Shown: piece after piece, positions 6,987 through 14,378 of the stretch
How positions within the stretch are numbered: position 1 is the first letter of the stretch
Layout of the letters: each line of letters starts with the position of its first letter
Source: an uncultured Collinsella sp.
GTDB taxonomy: Bacteria > Actinomycetota > Coriobacteriia > Coriobacteriales > Coriobacteriaceae
Direction: 5' to 3'
DNA: 41,544 bases
Assembly (NCBI GenBank): GCA_900541855.1
Contig: UQLD01000021.1
Coordinates: forward strand, 1-41,544
The notes under the pieces: model-generated
The model's input: only the letters and a program-made list of their open reading frames with translations
Databases searched by the model: none
Told to the model about the DNA's origin: nothing
Position numbers and translations under genes: made by a program

Positions 6987-9690
6987 CACGCGCGAGCTTG
7001 GCAGCACGCGGGGCGGGCGCATCCAGAACCGTCTCGACCACTTCACCACGGCATCTATAACCGACTCGCTCGCCATCTCGCGCAGCCTGGCAAGTCAGTA
7101 TCTCAACGAGCTCGTGCGCGCTGGCCTCGTGGTGAAAGCAGGGGCACGACCGGTGTGCTACTTCCACCGCCGCTCCCTCGAACGCTTCTTCCAGTCTCGC
7201 ATTGAGCGTAGCACCTACCCTTCGGTCGAGCAGCTCTTCGCCACGCTCGGAAACGGCGAGCGACTCGACTTCGACCGCGCAATCGGTCACGAGCTGAGCC
7301 TTGCGCCCTGCATCAGCCAGCTCTGCGCCGCGCTCAAGTACCCGCCAGCTGGCCTGCCCATCCTGCTCTGTGGCGCCTCGGGAACCGGCAAGGGTCTACT
7401 CGCCGAACTTGCCCTCGAATACGGCAAGAACGTCGGCGTCCTGCAGCAGGAAGCCAAGCTTGTGAGCATCGACTGCTCGCATTACGCAGACGATGCCCGC
7501 GCGCTCACTCACGACCTGTGCGCAGATGGCGGGCCTGCAGATCGGGCGAGCGGCGGCATCGTTTATCTCAAGGACGTCGACGCCCTCTCACCCGCTGCCC
7601 AGGACGCGCTCTTGGAGTGGGCCTCCGCACAGGCGGGCGCCATTGTGCCAGCCCCTGCTGTGCGCCTTATCTTTGCCACCTCAAACGAGGCAGACAGTAC
7701 CGAGTGCCGCAGCCTCACGCGTCGCATCCCCATGTCCGCCCAGGTGCCGTCTCTGCGCGAGCGCACCCAGGAGGAGCGTGAGGAACTGACTCTCCACTTC
7801 CTCAAGGAGGAGGGCCGACGCATAGGACGCGACATCCTCATAAGTCGCGGAGCCTTCCGAGCCCTCGCCGGCACCAACTTCGAGGAGAACGTACGCGGCC
7901 TGCGCGGCTGCATCACCAACTGTTGCGCCGAGGCCTATCTAGACACGAAGGGTGACAGCCTGGAGATTCGCACCTACCAGCTTCCCTCCGCAATCCTTGC
8001 CGGCTCCGCACTCGAGCGCAGCGAGAACGACATGCAGCTCATCGACACCACCCGGAGCATCCAAAGCCAGGCGGACGACCGCGCACGGCATGTACTCGAC
8101 GCCATGCTGGAGCCATACGAGAGCTATCGCGAAGGCACGCTTGATGGGGGCGCGTGCAGCGCTCAGCTGGTGGAGCGAGCCCGCGACCTCGAGGACTACC
8201 TGGCGTTCGGGCAAAACCCGGGCCGCTCGAAGTCCGACGCATACGAGCAGATCGCCGACAGCGTCGTCACTTCCGTGAACGAACTCTACTCGATCGATTT
8301 GTCCCGAAAGAGCTCGCATCTAATCGCCCAGGGCATCTGCCTCCAGCTGTGGCCGCCCGCAAGCCTCTCGCGTTGGAAGAGCTCCCATGCAAGCGAGCTT
8401 TCCGGCATGCGCGGCGTCGTGGCCCAGCGCAACCGCTTTGCCGTTACTGTCTGCGCCTGCATCGCTGATGAACTCAAGGCCACGCTCGGCATCGCACTCG
8501 ACGATCTCACGTGTCTGCTCGTCCTTGCGCATGCGGCACTCGCACTCGACCCGTCTAAGCGTCGTCGGAGCGTCGGTATCGTCCTCAGTCATGGCTACTC
8601 GACCGCCACGAGCATCGCCGACGCCGCCAATCGGATTCTTGACACGAGGGTCTTCGAGGCCATCGACATGCCCTACGACCAGAAGGTTACGGACGTCGCT
8701 GTTCCTCTTCAGCAAATCATCGACCGCTTCTCCTACGCAGACGAGGTCGTCATCCTCGTGGACATGGGATCGCTCCAGGATATTTATAAGAGTCTGGAAT
8801 CCACCTCCGGCATGACGCTCGGCATCATCAACAACGCCTCTACCGGCCTTGCGGTGGAGGTTGGCGCCGGACTTATCGCGGGTCGCTCCGTGCGAGAGGT
8901 TCTCGACGATGCTGCGGCAGCTTGCACCTGTAATTATCACATCGTGGCGCGCAACGCCCGACCGGACGCGATTGTCTTCTGCTCCGAAGGCGGACTTGAC
9001 GCAGCTGCGCGGATCCGCGATCTCGTGGCGCAGAGCCTGCCTGGCGAGTCCCCCGCGCGGCTTGTCGCCGTTGACTGGCGGCAGCTCGCCAATAACGGAT
9101 CTGAGGATGCCGCCTTCTCCCAGTACAACGTGCGCTCGGTCATCGGCACGGACAATCCGCACGCCGACGGAGTCCCGTTCATTTCGCTCGAGGAACTCAT
9201 CGCCGGCGAAGGAACGGCCCAGATAGACCGCGCCTTCGCACGCTTGCTCGACGCTGACAGCTTGCGCACGTTCCACCAGAATCTCGTCAAGAACATGACC
9301 CTCAGGAACGTGGTCGAGTCCATCACAATCCTTAACCCCAACAAGCTCTTCGGCGAAATCGAGAGTGCCGCAGAGCGGCTCCAGCAGCTCACCGGAGACG
9401 TGATTGGCGCTCGTGTGAGCATGGGGCTCTACGTGCACCTGTGTTGTCTCGTGGAGCGCCTCGTGACCAGAAGCCCCATCGAGAACTACGCAGACGAGCA
9501 GCGCTTCGCCAATGAACACAACGATTTCGTCGAGGCATTCCGCACGAGCTTCTCTGACATTTCCGCCCATTACCACGTGGAGGTCCCCGTCGCGGAGATC
9601 GCCTACGCATACGACTACATCAATTCCCGGCATGCCCCGCGCAGGCAGGCCACGCCGAACGATGGGCCCGCGGCTCAGCAGGACGAGTGA
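6937..9690 (+). CDS. LevR/ManR-like PTS-regulated transcriptional activator
   Basis: The 917-residue regulator is built as follows: a winged-helix N-terminus (about 10-75, with TDSLAISRSLASQYLNELV), an AAA+ domain (about 115-350), PRD1 (about 440-535, His461), an EIIA-Man-like domain (about 545-680, His552 in IVLSHGYST), a IIB-like segment, and PRD2 (about 780-890, His834 in MGLYVHLCCLVERL). Such proteins sense PTS phosphorylation state and switch on mannose-family PTS operons. The ATPase is degenerate: Walker A ends GKG (146-153), Walker B is IVYLKDVD, and no GAFTGA loop is present. ATG 6937 follows AAAGGAGG. It lies downstream of the PTS operon it probably controls. Confidence in the family is high and in the exact inducer low. 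Confidence 0.88.
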   Translation: MNIPETQKDLLAYLDRITRELGSTRGGRIQNRLDHFTTASITDSLAISRSLASQYLNELVRAGLVVKAGARPVCYFHRRSLERFFQSRIERSTYPSVEQLFATLGNGERLDFDRAIGHELSLAPCISQLCAALKYPPAGLPILLCGASGTGKGLLAELALEYGKNVGVLQQEAKLVSIDCSHYADDARALTHDLCADGGPADRASGGIVYLKDVDALSPAAQDALLEWASAQAGAIVPAPAVRLIFATSNEADSTECRSLTRRIPMSAQVPSLRERTQEEREELTLHFLKEEGRRIGRDILISRGAFRALAGTNFEENVRGLRGCITNCCAEAYLDTKGDSLEIRTYQLPSAILAGSALERSENDMQLIDTTRSIQSQADDRARHVLDAMLEPYESYREGTLDGGACSAQLVERARDLEDYLAFGQNPGRSKSDAYEQIADSVVTSVNELYSIDLSRKSSHLIAQGICLQLWPPASLSRWKSSHASELSGMRGVVAQRNRFAVTVCACIADELKATLGIALDDLTCLLVLAHAALALDPSKRRRSVGIVLSHGYSTATSIADAANRILDTRVFEAIDMPYDQKVTDVAVPLQQIIDRFSYADEVVILVDMGSLQDIYKSLESTSGMTLGIINNASTGLAVEVGAGLIAGRSVREVLDDAAAACTCNYHIVARNARPDAIVFCSEGGLDAAARIRDLVAQSLPGESPARLVAVDWRQLANNGSEDAAFSQYNVRSVIGTDNPHADGVPFISLEELIAGEGTAQIDRAFARLLDADSLRTFHQNLVKNMTLRNVVESITILNPNKLFGEIESAAERLQQLTGDVIGARVSMGLYVHLCCLVERLVTRSPIENYADEQRFANEHNDFVEAFRTSFSDISAHYHVEVPVAEIAYAYDYINSRHAPRRQATPNDGPAAQQDE

Positions 9691-9739
9691 CGCGCCTCGC
9701 AAGCAAAGGAAGGAAGCCAACATCACACGAGCATCATCG
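9535..9739 (+). repeat. Duplicated segment, right copy, 3' arm
   Basis: The first 121 bases (9535-9655) are identical to 2135-2255. The remainder to the regulator stop has a few changes. The leader of the IIB gene, including AAGGAAGG, is repeated, but the stem-loop of the left copy is missing. Confidence 0.92.
9698..9739 (+). pseudogene. Remnant of PTS IIB gene start (start codon lost)
   Basis: This matches the leader and first four codons of the IIB gene at 2326-2363. The start codon position reads ACG (9727-9729) instead of ATG, and homology stops after four codons, where a HAD-like fragment begins. The second PTS copy was therefore deleted almost wholly. It has no coding capacity. Confidence 0.85.
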
Positions 9740-9877
9740 ATCGCTGCGTGCAAGGCGGCGGGCCTCACCGTGTTCGCCAAGCGCGAGGAGCGTTTTGGTT
9801 TTTCGCAAGCAAATGCGGACGAAATCAGCGACCAGATTCCCGATCCGCTCAAACATGCAGGGCCCCTATGTGTTTAA
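9734..9877 (+). pseudogene. HAD-family phosphatase, C-terminal fragment
   Basis: The frame reads SSIAACKAAGLTVFAKREER and continues to ANADEISDQIPDPL, with a stop at 9877. This is the pattern of the last part of HAD-type sugar phosphatases/beta-phosphoglucomutase-like proteins, where an E-D-S-x-x-G-x-x-A-A-x-A-A-G motif precedes an Asp-containing tail. Everything before that motif is absent. It is fused to the IIB remnant at a deletion join. Not functional. Confidence 0.6.
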
Positions 9878-9903
9878 CCTCATTTTTCCGTGTGCGGTAG
9901 AAT
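9874..9903 (+). promoter_or_regulatory. Probable promoter of the GntR regulator gene
   Basis: TAGAAT at 9898-9903 makes a fair -10 box. TTAACC at 9874-9879 is a weak -35 at 18 bases. The GntR start codon lies 41 bases downstream. The -35 box overlaps the stop codon region of the HAD remnant, so the gene would be transcribed on its own. Confidence 0.45.
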
Positions 9904-9944
9904 GGAGTCGTTGAGATCGCGAACGCCTTAAAGGGAGAGTTTTT

Positions 9945-10679
9945 GTGGATGCGCATCTGGATGGGGGCTCTTCCGCCCCGCTGTATCAACAGGTGCTCGA
10001 TTTGCTTAAGAGCGATATCGAACAGGGGACATATCCCGTTGACTCGCAGATTCCAACGGAACTTGAGCTTTCTAAGATGTACGGCGTGGGAAGGGTCACG
10101 GTTCGCCGCGCAATAGAGGAGCTTGTGGGCGAGGGGTATCTCACCAAGCGGCAGGGGCGTGGTACGTTTGTGACCGCGACAAAGATAATTCGCAAGGTGC
10201 ATCAGAAGGACGATGTTCAGAGTTTTACCCAAGCATGCGCTGAAAACGGCATGAAGGCGGGCGCTCGCGTCGTTGCCCGCAAGACCGTTGCCGCCGATCG
10301 CGACCTCGCTTCTTTCTTTGGCTTGGATGAAGGCTCTGACCTCATCTTGGTCTCACGCGTGCGTACCGCAGACGGCGTGCCGGTCCTGTTCGAGAACAAC
10401 TACTATCCTGTCGATGGATTCGAATTTCTCAAAGATATCGGTCTCTCCAATTGTTCGATATTCGAGGCCGTGGGGGAGCGTACGGGTAGGTATCCCTGCT
10501 CGTCCGATCCCTGCAGGCTGGAGATCGCCCGTGCGGGAATTGATGCCGCCCGCGAGCTCAAGGTCCCAGTAGGGGAGCCGCTGTTCTTCATGAACGCGGG
10601 CTTTCTCGATTCCAACGGAGAGCGCTTCTGCTATGGCAGACAGTACTACGTGGGTTCGCGCTACAGCTTCGATATCTAG
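9945..10679 (+). CDS. frlR: GntR/HutC-family regulator of the fructoselysine genes (FrlR-like)
   Basis: The 244-residue protein has a GntR winged helix at about 8-75 (PLYQQVLDLLKSDIEQGTYP, then LSKMYGVGRVTVRRAIEEL) and a UTRA effector domain at about 90-240. FrlR-type members bind a sugar-phosphate effector and release a repressor site. GTG 9945 is the start: AAGGGAGAG lies six bases upstream and the next ATG would cut the helix. It is 197 bases before the transporter gene and in the same direction, with a separate promoter and paired operator-like repeats between them. Regulation of this operon is inferred from position. Confidence 0.85.
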   Translation: MDAHLDGGSSAPLYQQVLDLLKSDIEQGTYPVDSQIPTELELSKMYGVGRVTVRRAIEELVGEGYLTKRQGRGTFVTATKIIRKVHQKDDVQSFTQACAENGMKAGARVVARKTVAADRDLASFFGLDEGSDLILVSRVRTADGVPVLFENNYYPVDGFEFLKDIGLSNCSIFEAVGERTGRYPCSSDPCRLEIARAGIDAARELKVPVGEPLFFMNAGFLDSNGERFCYGRQYYVGSRYSFDI

Positions 10680-10750
10680 CGGCTCTGTCTCACACAGCGC
10701 TGTTCTCGTATTGCCGCGGCAGGTCCGTTTAGCGCGTAAAAGTTACCACT

Positions 10751-10822
10751 TATAGAACAACCTAATATGTTTCTTGACCGACGCCTTCATGCAGGTTATA
10801 CATAGAACAACCTAAGATGTTT
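10751..10822 (+). promoter_or_regulatory. Promoter of the fructoselysine operon with two operator-like repeats
   Basis: TTGACC (10774-10779) and TATACA (10797-10802) form a good promoter with a 17-base spacer. A 22-base element of the form ATAGAACAACCTAA-ATGTTT occurs at 10751-10772 and again at 10801-10822, exactly 50 bases apart with two differences. Each copy has AACA and TGTT as outer inverted arms. One copy lies just upstream of the -35 box and the other overlaps the -10 end and start site, as expected for repression by a looping dimer. The GntR protein next door is the likely binder. Confidence 0.75.
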
Positions 10823-10876
10823 GCCTATACGTGAAGGATTTTTGGCAAGCATCGTTGCTCTGGCAGGAGGTTAAGA

Positions 10877-12340
10877 ATGTCGGATGCCAAACAGGAGAAG
10901 CCCAAGCGCAGATTCCATCTCCAGCTTCCCCATGTGTACACCATCGCGTTCATGCTGATCGTGTTCTTCGCGGTGCTCACATGGATCGTCCCATCGGGTC
11001 AGTTCGACCGCCAGACCATTCAGACGGCCGCGGGCGAGCGAGAAGTCGCCGTAGCCGGAACGTACCAAGAGGTCGACAAGGTCTACACCGATTCGGAGAC
11101 GGGGGAGACCGTCGATCTGCGACAGGGCATCGATGCCGTCCTGCAGGCTCCCGCCAAGGGCATTCAGGCTGCGGCCGATGTCGTCGCGTTCGTCCTGCTG
11201 ATCGGCGGATCGTTCGCCATCGTCACCAAGACCAACGCCCTAAACGCCGGCATGAGCCGCGTGATCAAGAAGCTGAAGAACAAGGACATCTTGATCATCC
11301 CCATCTCCATGATCCTGCTCTCGATCTGCGGCACCACGTTCGGCATGTCCGAGGAGGCGCTGCCGTTCTACGCGATCTTCATCCCCATCATGCTGAGCAT
11401 CGGGTATGACTCCATGACCGCGTTCATCATCTGCTTCCTCGGCCCCAACCTTGGTTACTGCGCATCCACTATTGATCCTTTCAACGTGCTGATCGCCCAG
11501 GGCGTTATCGGCATCGAGGGAAATCCCCAGCTTTGGCTCCGCGCCATCCTGTGGGTCATCTTCACCGCCGCGGGCATTTTCTGGGCCATGCGCTATGCGC
11601 GCCGCGTCAAGCTCGATCCCAAGTCCTCCATCACCTATGAGGACGATAAGCAGAAGCGCATCGAGTTCTCTGTCACCGATGCCTCTATCGAAGAGGAGTT
11701 CACGCTTCGCCACAAGCTCGTCCTCATTGATTTCGCGGTCGGCATGGGCGTTATCGTGTGGGGCCTCGTTACCCAGGGCTGGTATATGGACGAGATCTCC
11801 ATGGTGTTCCTGGCCATGGGCCTTCTTGCCGGCATACTCGGCGGCCTGGACGAGAAGACCATTGCGGAGGAGTTCGTCCGCGGAATCGCCGACTTCGCCT
11901 ACGCAGCCTGCATCATCGGCATCGCCCGCGGCATCCTGGTCGTCGCAGAGGGCGGAATGATCATCGACTCTATTCTTAACTGGCTCGTCGGACTCCTTGC
12001 GGGCGCTCCGTCCTTCATCTATACCACCTTCATGTACATCGTCCTCGGCCTGCTTTCGCTGCTGGTTCCTTCCAGCTCCGGCCTCGCTGCACTCACCATG
12101 CCCGTCATGGGCCCGCTGACCGAGCTTATGGGCCTCAATTCCGAGGCTGCCGTCACCGCTCTGCAGTTCGCGAACCAGACCGTCAACACCATCAGCCCCG
12201 TTGCGGGCATGACCGTCGCGGGTCTTGCCGTGGCGAAGATCTCCTTCGGGCAATGGTGGAAGACCATCTGGAAGTTCTTTATCTTCATGGTTCTGTTCGG
12301 ATTGGTCGCGACTGTGATCTCCGGCCTACTGCCGATGTAG
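10877..12340 (+). CDS. YfcC-family membrane transporter, probable fructoselysine importer
   Basis: The 487-residue polytopic membrane protein belongs to the YfcC/C4-dicarboxylate anaerobic carrier-like family (DcuC superfamily). It has a short basic N-terminus, a first membrane helix (about 20-40), a soluble loop (about 40-90), and many helices including ILIIPISMILLSICGTTFGM and VPSSSGLAALTMPVMGPL. It heads the frl operon, where other bacteria have an amino-acid permease (FrlA) or ABC system, so the likely cargo is fructoselysine or a related Amadori compound. That cargo is inferred from context only. SD GGAGG lies eight bases before ATG 10877. The next gene starts 12 bases after its stop. 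Confidence 0.82.
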   Translation: MSDAKQEKPKRRFHLQLPHVYTIAFMLIVFFAVLTWIVPSGQFDRQTIQTAAGEREVAVAGTYQEVDKVYTDSETGETVDLRQGIDAVLQAPAKGIQAAADVVAFVLLIGGSFAIVTKTNALNAGMSRVIKKLKNKDILIIPISMILLSICGTTFGMSEEALPFYAIFIPIMLSIGYDSMTAFIICFLGPNLGYCASTIDPFNVLIAQGVIGIEGNPQLWLRAILWVIFTAAGIFWAMRYARRVKLDPKSSITYEDDKQKRIEFSVTDASIEEEFTLRHKLVLIDFAVGMGVIVWGLVTQGWYMDEISMVFLAMGLLAGILGGLDEKTIAEEFVRGIADFAYAACIIGIARGILVVAEGGMIIDSILNWLVGLLAGAPSFIYTTFMYIVLGLLSLLVPSSSGLAALTMPVMGPLTELMGLNSEAAVTALQFANQTVNTISPVAGMTVAGLAVAKISFGQWWKTIWKFFIFMVLFGLVATVISGLLPM

Positions 12341-12352
12341 GAGGTGCCCAGC

Positions 12353-13210
12353 ATGGATTTAAGCGCTTCCACACCCCGTCTGCGTCGCGAGCAGGTCGCC
12401 GGCATGAACATTCACTACATCATGTGGTCGCTCGATTACTTCCTTGATGCTCAGCAGCGCCTTGGCTTCAAAACCATCGAGCTTTGGGCGGCCGAGCCGC
12501 ACGTGACGCTGGACCACACGGGGTATTTCGAGGCCGACGAGCTTCGCCGCAAGATCGAGTCCCGCGGACTCTCCGTGAGCTCCCTGTGTCCGGAGAACGT
12601 GGTGTATCCGTGGCAGTACGCTGCCAGAAAGCCCCTCCACGCGCAGCGGAGCCTCGCTTACTTTAAGCACGGCATCGAGCTCGCCGAGGTGCTCGGCGCC
12701 CCGTATATGTCCATCAACTCCGGTTGGGGCGATTGGGACGAGGACCGCGAGGAGGCTTGGAAGCGCTCTGCCGAGCACTTGGCGATTCTTGCGGACTATG
12801 CCGGCGAGCACGGCGTGACCCTCTGCATGGAGAGCCTGAGGCCGGAAGAGAGCAACTTGGTGGTTACACTCGCGGACGCCAGGCGCATGCTTGACCAAGT
12901 AGCCAGCCCGCACCTTACTCCAATGGTGGACACTACCGCTATGGGAGTCGCCGGCGAGAGCCTTGAAGAGTGGTTTGCCGAGTTTGGCGATGGTGCCATA
13001 AGGAACATGCGCTTCATTGATGGCGACCCATATGGCCATCTGGTTTGGGGCGATGGAAAGCACAGTATGGACGATTTCGTACGCGTCCTCAACGCGCATG
13101 GGTTCGAGGGCTATCTTGGCCAGGAGATCACCGATGGAAGGTATTTCGATGATCCCGCAGCAGCGGACCGGCACAACATGGACGCCTTCGAGAGGTATTT
13201 TGTCGACTAG
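12353..13210 (+). CDS. frlC: FrlC-like sugar isomerase/epimerase
   Basis: The 285-residue TIM-barrel protein is of the xylose isomerase/AP endonuclease 2-like superfamily. Metal-ligand type motifs are visible: CMESLRPEESN, MVDTTAMG and GYLGQEITDG with the late Glu. FrlC interconverts psicoselysine and fructoselysine. The start is placed at ATG 12353, eight bases after TAGGAGG; an upstream GTG at 12344 overlaps that site and is less likely. It sits between the transporter and the deglycase, which fits the assignment. Confidence 0.82.
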   Translation: MDLSASTPRLRREQVAGMNIHYIMWSLDYFLDAQQRLGFKTIELWAAEPHVTLDHTGYFEADELRRKIESRGLSVSSLCPENVVYPWQYAARKPLHAQRSLAYFKHGIELAEVLGAPYMSINSGWGDWDEDREEAWKRSAEHLAILADYAGEHGVTLCMESLRPEESNLVVTLADARRMLDQVASPHLTPMVDTTAMGVAGESLEEWFAEFGDGAIRNMRFIDGDPYGHLVWGDGKHSMDDFVRVLNAHGFEGYLGQEITDGRYFDDPAAADRHNMDAFERYFVD

Positions 13211-13273
13211 CGCGTAGCTCCCATTCGCGTGGGGAAGTCAACACGCTTGACGAGAAGACTCGCAGTAAACGTT

Positions 13274-13289
13274 GGCGGATTCGTCCGCC
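13274..13289 (+). promoter_or_regulatory. UUCG-tetraloop stem in the frlC-frlB gap
   Basis: GGCGGA and TCCGCC pair perfectly around a TTCG loop, 21 bases before the frlB start codon and just before its AAAGGAAG ribosome site. Such stable caps often protect or set mRNA ends, so it may tune expression of the deglycase relative to upstream genes. Confidence 0.5.
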
Positions 13290-13310
13290 GTATCGAAAGG
13301 AAGAATAACA

Positions 13311-14279
13311 ATGAACGCACATGATCTTATCGCCGACGCAATCGCTGAAAAGGGCGGTTTCGATAGCGTCTTCTGGGTTGCCTGCGGCGGCTCCCTCATC
13401 GACCTGCTGCCCGCCCACGAGCTGCTCAAGCGCGAGGCGACTACGTTTGCCAGCGAGGCGTATACCGCCCGCGAGTTCGATATCATGCGTCCCAAGCGCC
13501 TGGGCGAAAAGTCCCTTGTCATCGCTTGCAGCCACTCCGGCAACACCCCCGAGGTAATCGATGCGTGCTCGATCGCCAAGGCGGCGGGCGCGACCGTTAT
13601 CGTGCAGACGGACAACGCGGGTTCCGGCATCGATAACGGTGAGTGGACGTGCTGGGTATATCCGTGGGGCGAGGGAGTTCCGCAGGCGGAGGTGCCCGCC
13701 GGCATCTCTTTGGCTCTCGCTTCCGAGCTCCTGGATCAGCAGGAAGGTTATGCCGACCTTGCCGACATGTACGAAGGCATCGCCAAGATGGACCAGATCC
13801 TGCCTGCAGCTCGCGAGAAGGTCAACGCCGAACTCTGCGACCGTTTTGCCGCCCTGTGCCAGGACCACAAGTTCCTGTATATCTTGGGGTCCGGTCCCGT
13901 GTTTAGCCAGGCCTATGGCTTCGCTATCTGCTCGCTTATGGAGATGCAGTGGCAGAGCTGCGCCTATATCCACTCCGGCGAGTACTTCCACGGCCCCTTC
14001 GAGGTGACCGAGCCCGGAGTCTTCTACTTCCTGCAGATGTCTTCTAGTGAGTGCCGAGCCATGGATGAGCGCGCCCTCGCATTCCTCGAGACCCATACCG
14101 ACACTCTTATGGTGCTCGACGCCATGGAGTACGGCATGGACCAAGTACCGGCGAGCGTTCGCGCGTTCCTTGATCCAATCCTGTTCTACGCGATGAACTG
14201 TGAGCTGCGCTCCGCTCGCGGCAAGGTGTTCGACCATCACCCGGACGTGCGTCGTTACATGGGCATCGAGAAGTACTAG
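13311..14279 (+). CDS. frlB: Fructoselysine-6-phosphate deglycase (FrlB-like)
   Basis: The 322-residue protein has two SIS (sugar isomerase) domains. SIS motifs include VACGGSLIDLLPAHELL, the phosphate-binding loop CSHSGNTPEV, ILGSGPVFSQAYGF, and HSGEYFHGPFE, which carries the catalytic Glu/His region of FrlB-type deglycases. The reaction splits fructoselysine-6-phosphate into glucose-6-phosphate and lysine. ATG 13311 is chosen because AAAGGAAG precedes it; an upstream in-frame start would translate the hairpin. Length matches FrlB. Neighbouring FrlC- and FrlD-like genes support the pathway. Related GfrF/FraB enzymes act on other Amadori compounds, so the amino acid part is not certain. Confidence 0.87.
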   Translation: MNAHDLIADAIAEKGGFDSVFWVACGGSLIDLLPAHELLKREATTFASEAYTAREFDIMRPKRLGEKSLVIACSHSGNTPEVIDACSIAKAAGATVIVQTDNAGSGIDNGEWTCWVYPWGEGVPQAEVPAGISLALASELLDQQEGYADLADMYEGIAKMDQILPAAREKVNAELCDRFAALCQDHKFLYILGSGPVFSQAYGFAICSLMEMQWQSCAYIHSGEYFHGPFEVTEPGVFYFLQMSSSECRAMDERALAFLETHTDTLMVLDAMEYGMDQVPASVRAFLDPILFYAMNCELRSARGKVFDHHPDVRRYMGIEKY

Positions 14280-14289
14280 CGATTTTAAA

Positions 14290-14335
14290 ACGGGGCGCGA
14301 GGCGCGTTGAGACGTGCGAATCCCTCGCGCCCCGT
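14290..14335. terminator. 13-base-arm stem-loop between frlB and frlD
   Basis: Arms at 14290-14302 and 14323-14335 (ACGGGGCGCGAGG and its exact complement) enclose a 20-base loop. On the plus strand no T run follows; on the minus strand the stem is followed by TTTT. Within the frl operon it could cause partial termination or stabilise the upstream message. Confidence 0.5.
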
Positions 14336-14378
14336 CTGCTCGCCGTAACCACGGCGGTTTACCTGAATGGAGATAACC

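Noticed and set aside
8320..9852. A 510-codon open frame antisense to the LevR-like regulator
   Set aside because: It is a shadow of a GC-rich gene; the plus strand carries PRD and EIIA motifs.
11240..12253. Long antisense frame over the YfcC-type transporter
   Set aside because: It is His/Asp/Glu-rich nonsense, the usual complement of a hydrophobic membrane gene.
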